Assembly: GCA_021414245.1 (NCBI GenBank)
Contig: JAIOOU010000003.1
Location: 62,001 to 126,000 of the forward strand
Reading direction: 5' to 3'
DNA length: 64,000 nucleotides
Source of the DNA: Chloroflexota bacterium
Lineage (GTDB): Bacteria; Chloroflexota; Anaerolineae; Anaerolineales; Villigracilaceae
Positions within the stretch are counted from its first letter, which is position 1. Each line of letters opens with the position of its first letter. The translations under genes and the position numbers were made by a program. The notes below the pieces were generated by a model. The model saw only the letters and a list, made by a program, of their open reading frames with translations. It made no database searches and was not told where the DNA came from. Positions 63,034 through 64,000 of the stretch are shown here, piece by piece.

Positions 63034-64000
63034 ATGAATGCAAAAAATCAAAATCATCGCTCTTTATTAAAGAGCATTGCACATCGTGTCATGATTGAAC
63101 GCGGCATGTTGCCTGATTTTTCAAGTGAAACGCTTGCCGAACTTGAAAAACTTTCGAAACAGACGGCGGGAGATGACTCTGCTGGTATTCGAGACCTAAG
63201 GAACATGCTTTGGTGTTCCATCGACAATAATGATTCGCGGGACCTGGATCAATTGACCGCGGCTGAGATCCTGCCGTCAAGCAGGGTGAAGATTCTTGTT
63301 GCCATCGCTGATGTGGCTTCCCTGATCGCCAAAGGATCGGCAATCGATCTGCATGCACGCAATAACACCACCTCGGTTTATACCGCGGCGGAGATCTTCC
63401 CGATGCTGCCCGAAAAGGTTTCGACTGATATGACCTCGCTGAATTTTGGGGAGGACCGCCGGGCGGTCATTGTTGAAATGCTTGTTGGCCCTGACGGCAC
63501 TGTCCAGGATTCTGACATCTACGAAGCCTGGGTGCATAATTACGCAAAGTTGGCATATCCGGTTGTGGCGGCCTGGCTCGAAAATACACAGGCGGCCCCG
63601 GAAGCGATTGCAGCAATCAGCGGGCTTGCAGAGAATTTACGGCTCCAGGACCGGATGGCTCAAAACATGAAGAATTTGAGGCATATTCAGGGAGCGTTGA
63701 GCCTGGAAACCATTGAGGCCAGGCCCATATTCGATGGCGATCAAATTCGTTTGCTTGAGATCGAAGAGAAGAATCGGGCCAAAGAGATTATAGAAAATTT
63801 CATGATTGCAGTGAATGGTGTGACGGCGCGTTATCTTTCGGCTAAAAAATTCCCCTCGATTCGGCGGGTGGTCCGCATTCCCAAACGCTGGGATCGGATC
63901 GTCAAGATTGCTGCTGATCTCAATTTTTCCCTTCCCGAAACTCCGGACTCGAAGGCATTGGATGAATTTCTCGTTAAGCAAAAATCTGTGGATGCCGTAC
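63034..64000 (+). CDS. RNB-domain exoribonuclease (RNase II/R superfamily, 3' end outside window)
   Basis: The frame from ATG 63034 (CTGGAGTGAATATCC upstream) is open to the window edge, 322 codons. RNB catalytic residues appear as IDNNDSRDLDQL (Asp64, Asp70, Asp72), then VAIADVASLIAKGSAIDLHARNNTTSVYTAAEIFPMLP and the MTSLNFGEDRRA block. The usual DIDD/DFDD ending is DLDQ here, so the fourth Asp is Gln73. There is no N-terminal cold-shock domain pair: the RNB core starts near residue 50. It would degrade RNA 3' to 5'. The C-terminal S1 region is not visible. Confidence 0.88.
   Translation, partial: MNAKNQNHRSLLKSIAHRVMIERGMLPDFSSETLAELEKLSKQTAGDDSAGIRDLRNMLWCSIDNNDSRDLDQLTAAEILPSSRVKILVAIADVASLIAKGSAIDLHARNNTTSVYTAAEIFPMLPEKVSTDMTSLNFGEDRRAVIVEMLVGPDGTVQDSDIYEAWVHNYAKLAYPVVAAWLENTQAAPEAIAAISGLAENLRLQDRMAQNMKNLRHIQGALSLETIEARPIFDGDQIRLLEIEEKNRAKEIIENFMIAVNGVTARYLSAKKFPSIRRVVRIPKRWDRIVKIAADLNFSLPETPDSKALDEFLVKQKSVDAV

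Overview
The window reads as a chromosome segment from a bacterium of the Chloroflexota, most likely class Anaerolineae. This is inferred from gene content: a fused CydDC next to cytochrome bd, a very long multi-GAF hybrid kinase, KaiC/KaiB without KaiA, YggT/YtxH/CsbD/GlsB stress genes, tandem AI-2E permeases and a GH94 cyclic-glucan synthase. No rRNA, tRNA, transposase, phage or CRISPR array was recognised. Both ends are cut inside genes: a thiolase on the left and an RNB-domain ribonuclease on the right.

Layout. 1-7.7 kb is ordinary metabolism: thiolase, GNAT acetyltransferase, a lipoprotein with an emfourin-like domain, a PatB/MalY aminotransferase, two SRPBCC proteins, a sulfotransferase and Lgt with a basic tail. 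A terminated, structured non-coding stretch lies at 2.65-2.84 kb. 7.9-14.6 kb is a respiratory block: an Fe-S type Rrf2 regulator, cydA, cydB, a strong terminator, then a single-chain CydDC exporter. 14.7-26.9 kb, on the minus strand, is a signalling block. It holds a 2933-residue TPR / 11-GAF / histidine kinase / double-receiver protein, an Hpt protein and a receiver-cyclase, which together make a plausible phosphorelay ending in cyclic nucleotide synthesis. 27.0-31.4 kb, minus strand, is a corrinoid methyl-transfer cluster: a PF13769-like small protein, a ferredoxin-ASKHA activator, a homocysteine methyltransferase domain and a UroD-type methyltransferase. It resembles a dismembered methionine synthase. 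31.5-35.8 kb holds an HI0933-type flavoprotein and an ATP/ADP-translocase-like membrane protein fused to HEAT repeats and a cyclic-nucleotide domain.

From 36.3 kb onward everything is on the plus strand. A tandem UspA protein and a 2835-residue cyclic beta-1,2-glucan synthase are followed by a PAS-GAF histidine kinase with a NarL-type regulator, KaiC-KaiB, and then a run of small stress or envelope genes: dodecin, two GlsB/YeaQ proteins, CsbD, YggT, YtxH, CBS, rhomboid, two AI-2E permeases, an EF-hand lipoprotein and several hydrophobic microproteins of 19-55 residues. The last stretch has a lipoprotein with a long Ala/Gln-rich region, an unknown protein, a small membrane protein and a SLOG/LSDAT protein.

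The most unusual features are in the 48-60 kb part. A roughly 60-bp two-hairpin repeat occurs five times, always downstream of a plus-strand gene. There are remnants of signalling genes: a frameshifted receiver fragment and an in-frame fusion of a PAS-kinase N-terminus to an HD-GYP C-terminus. A stand-alone receiver has Glu in place of the phospho-acceptor Asp. Two membrane microproteins lie outside normal length or start-codon filters.
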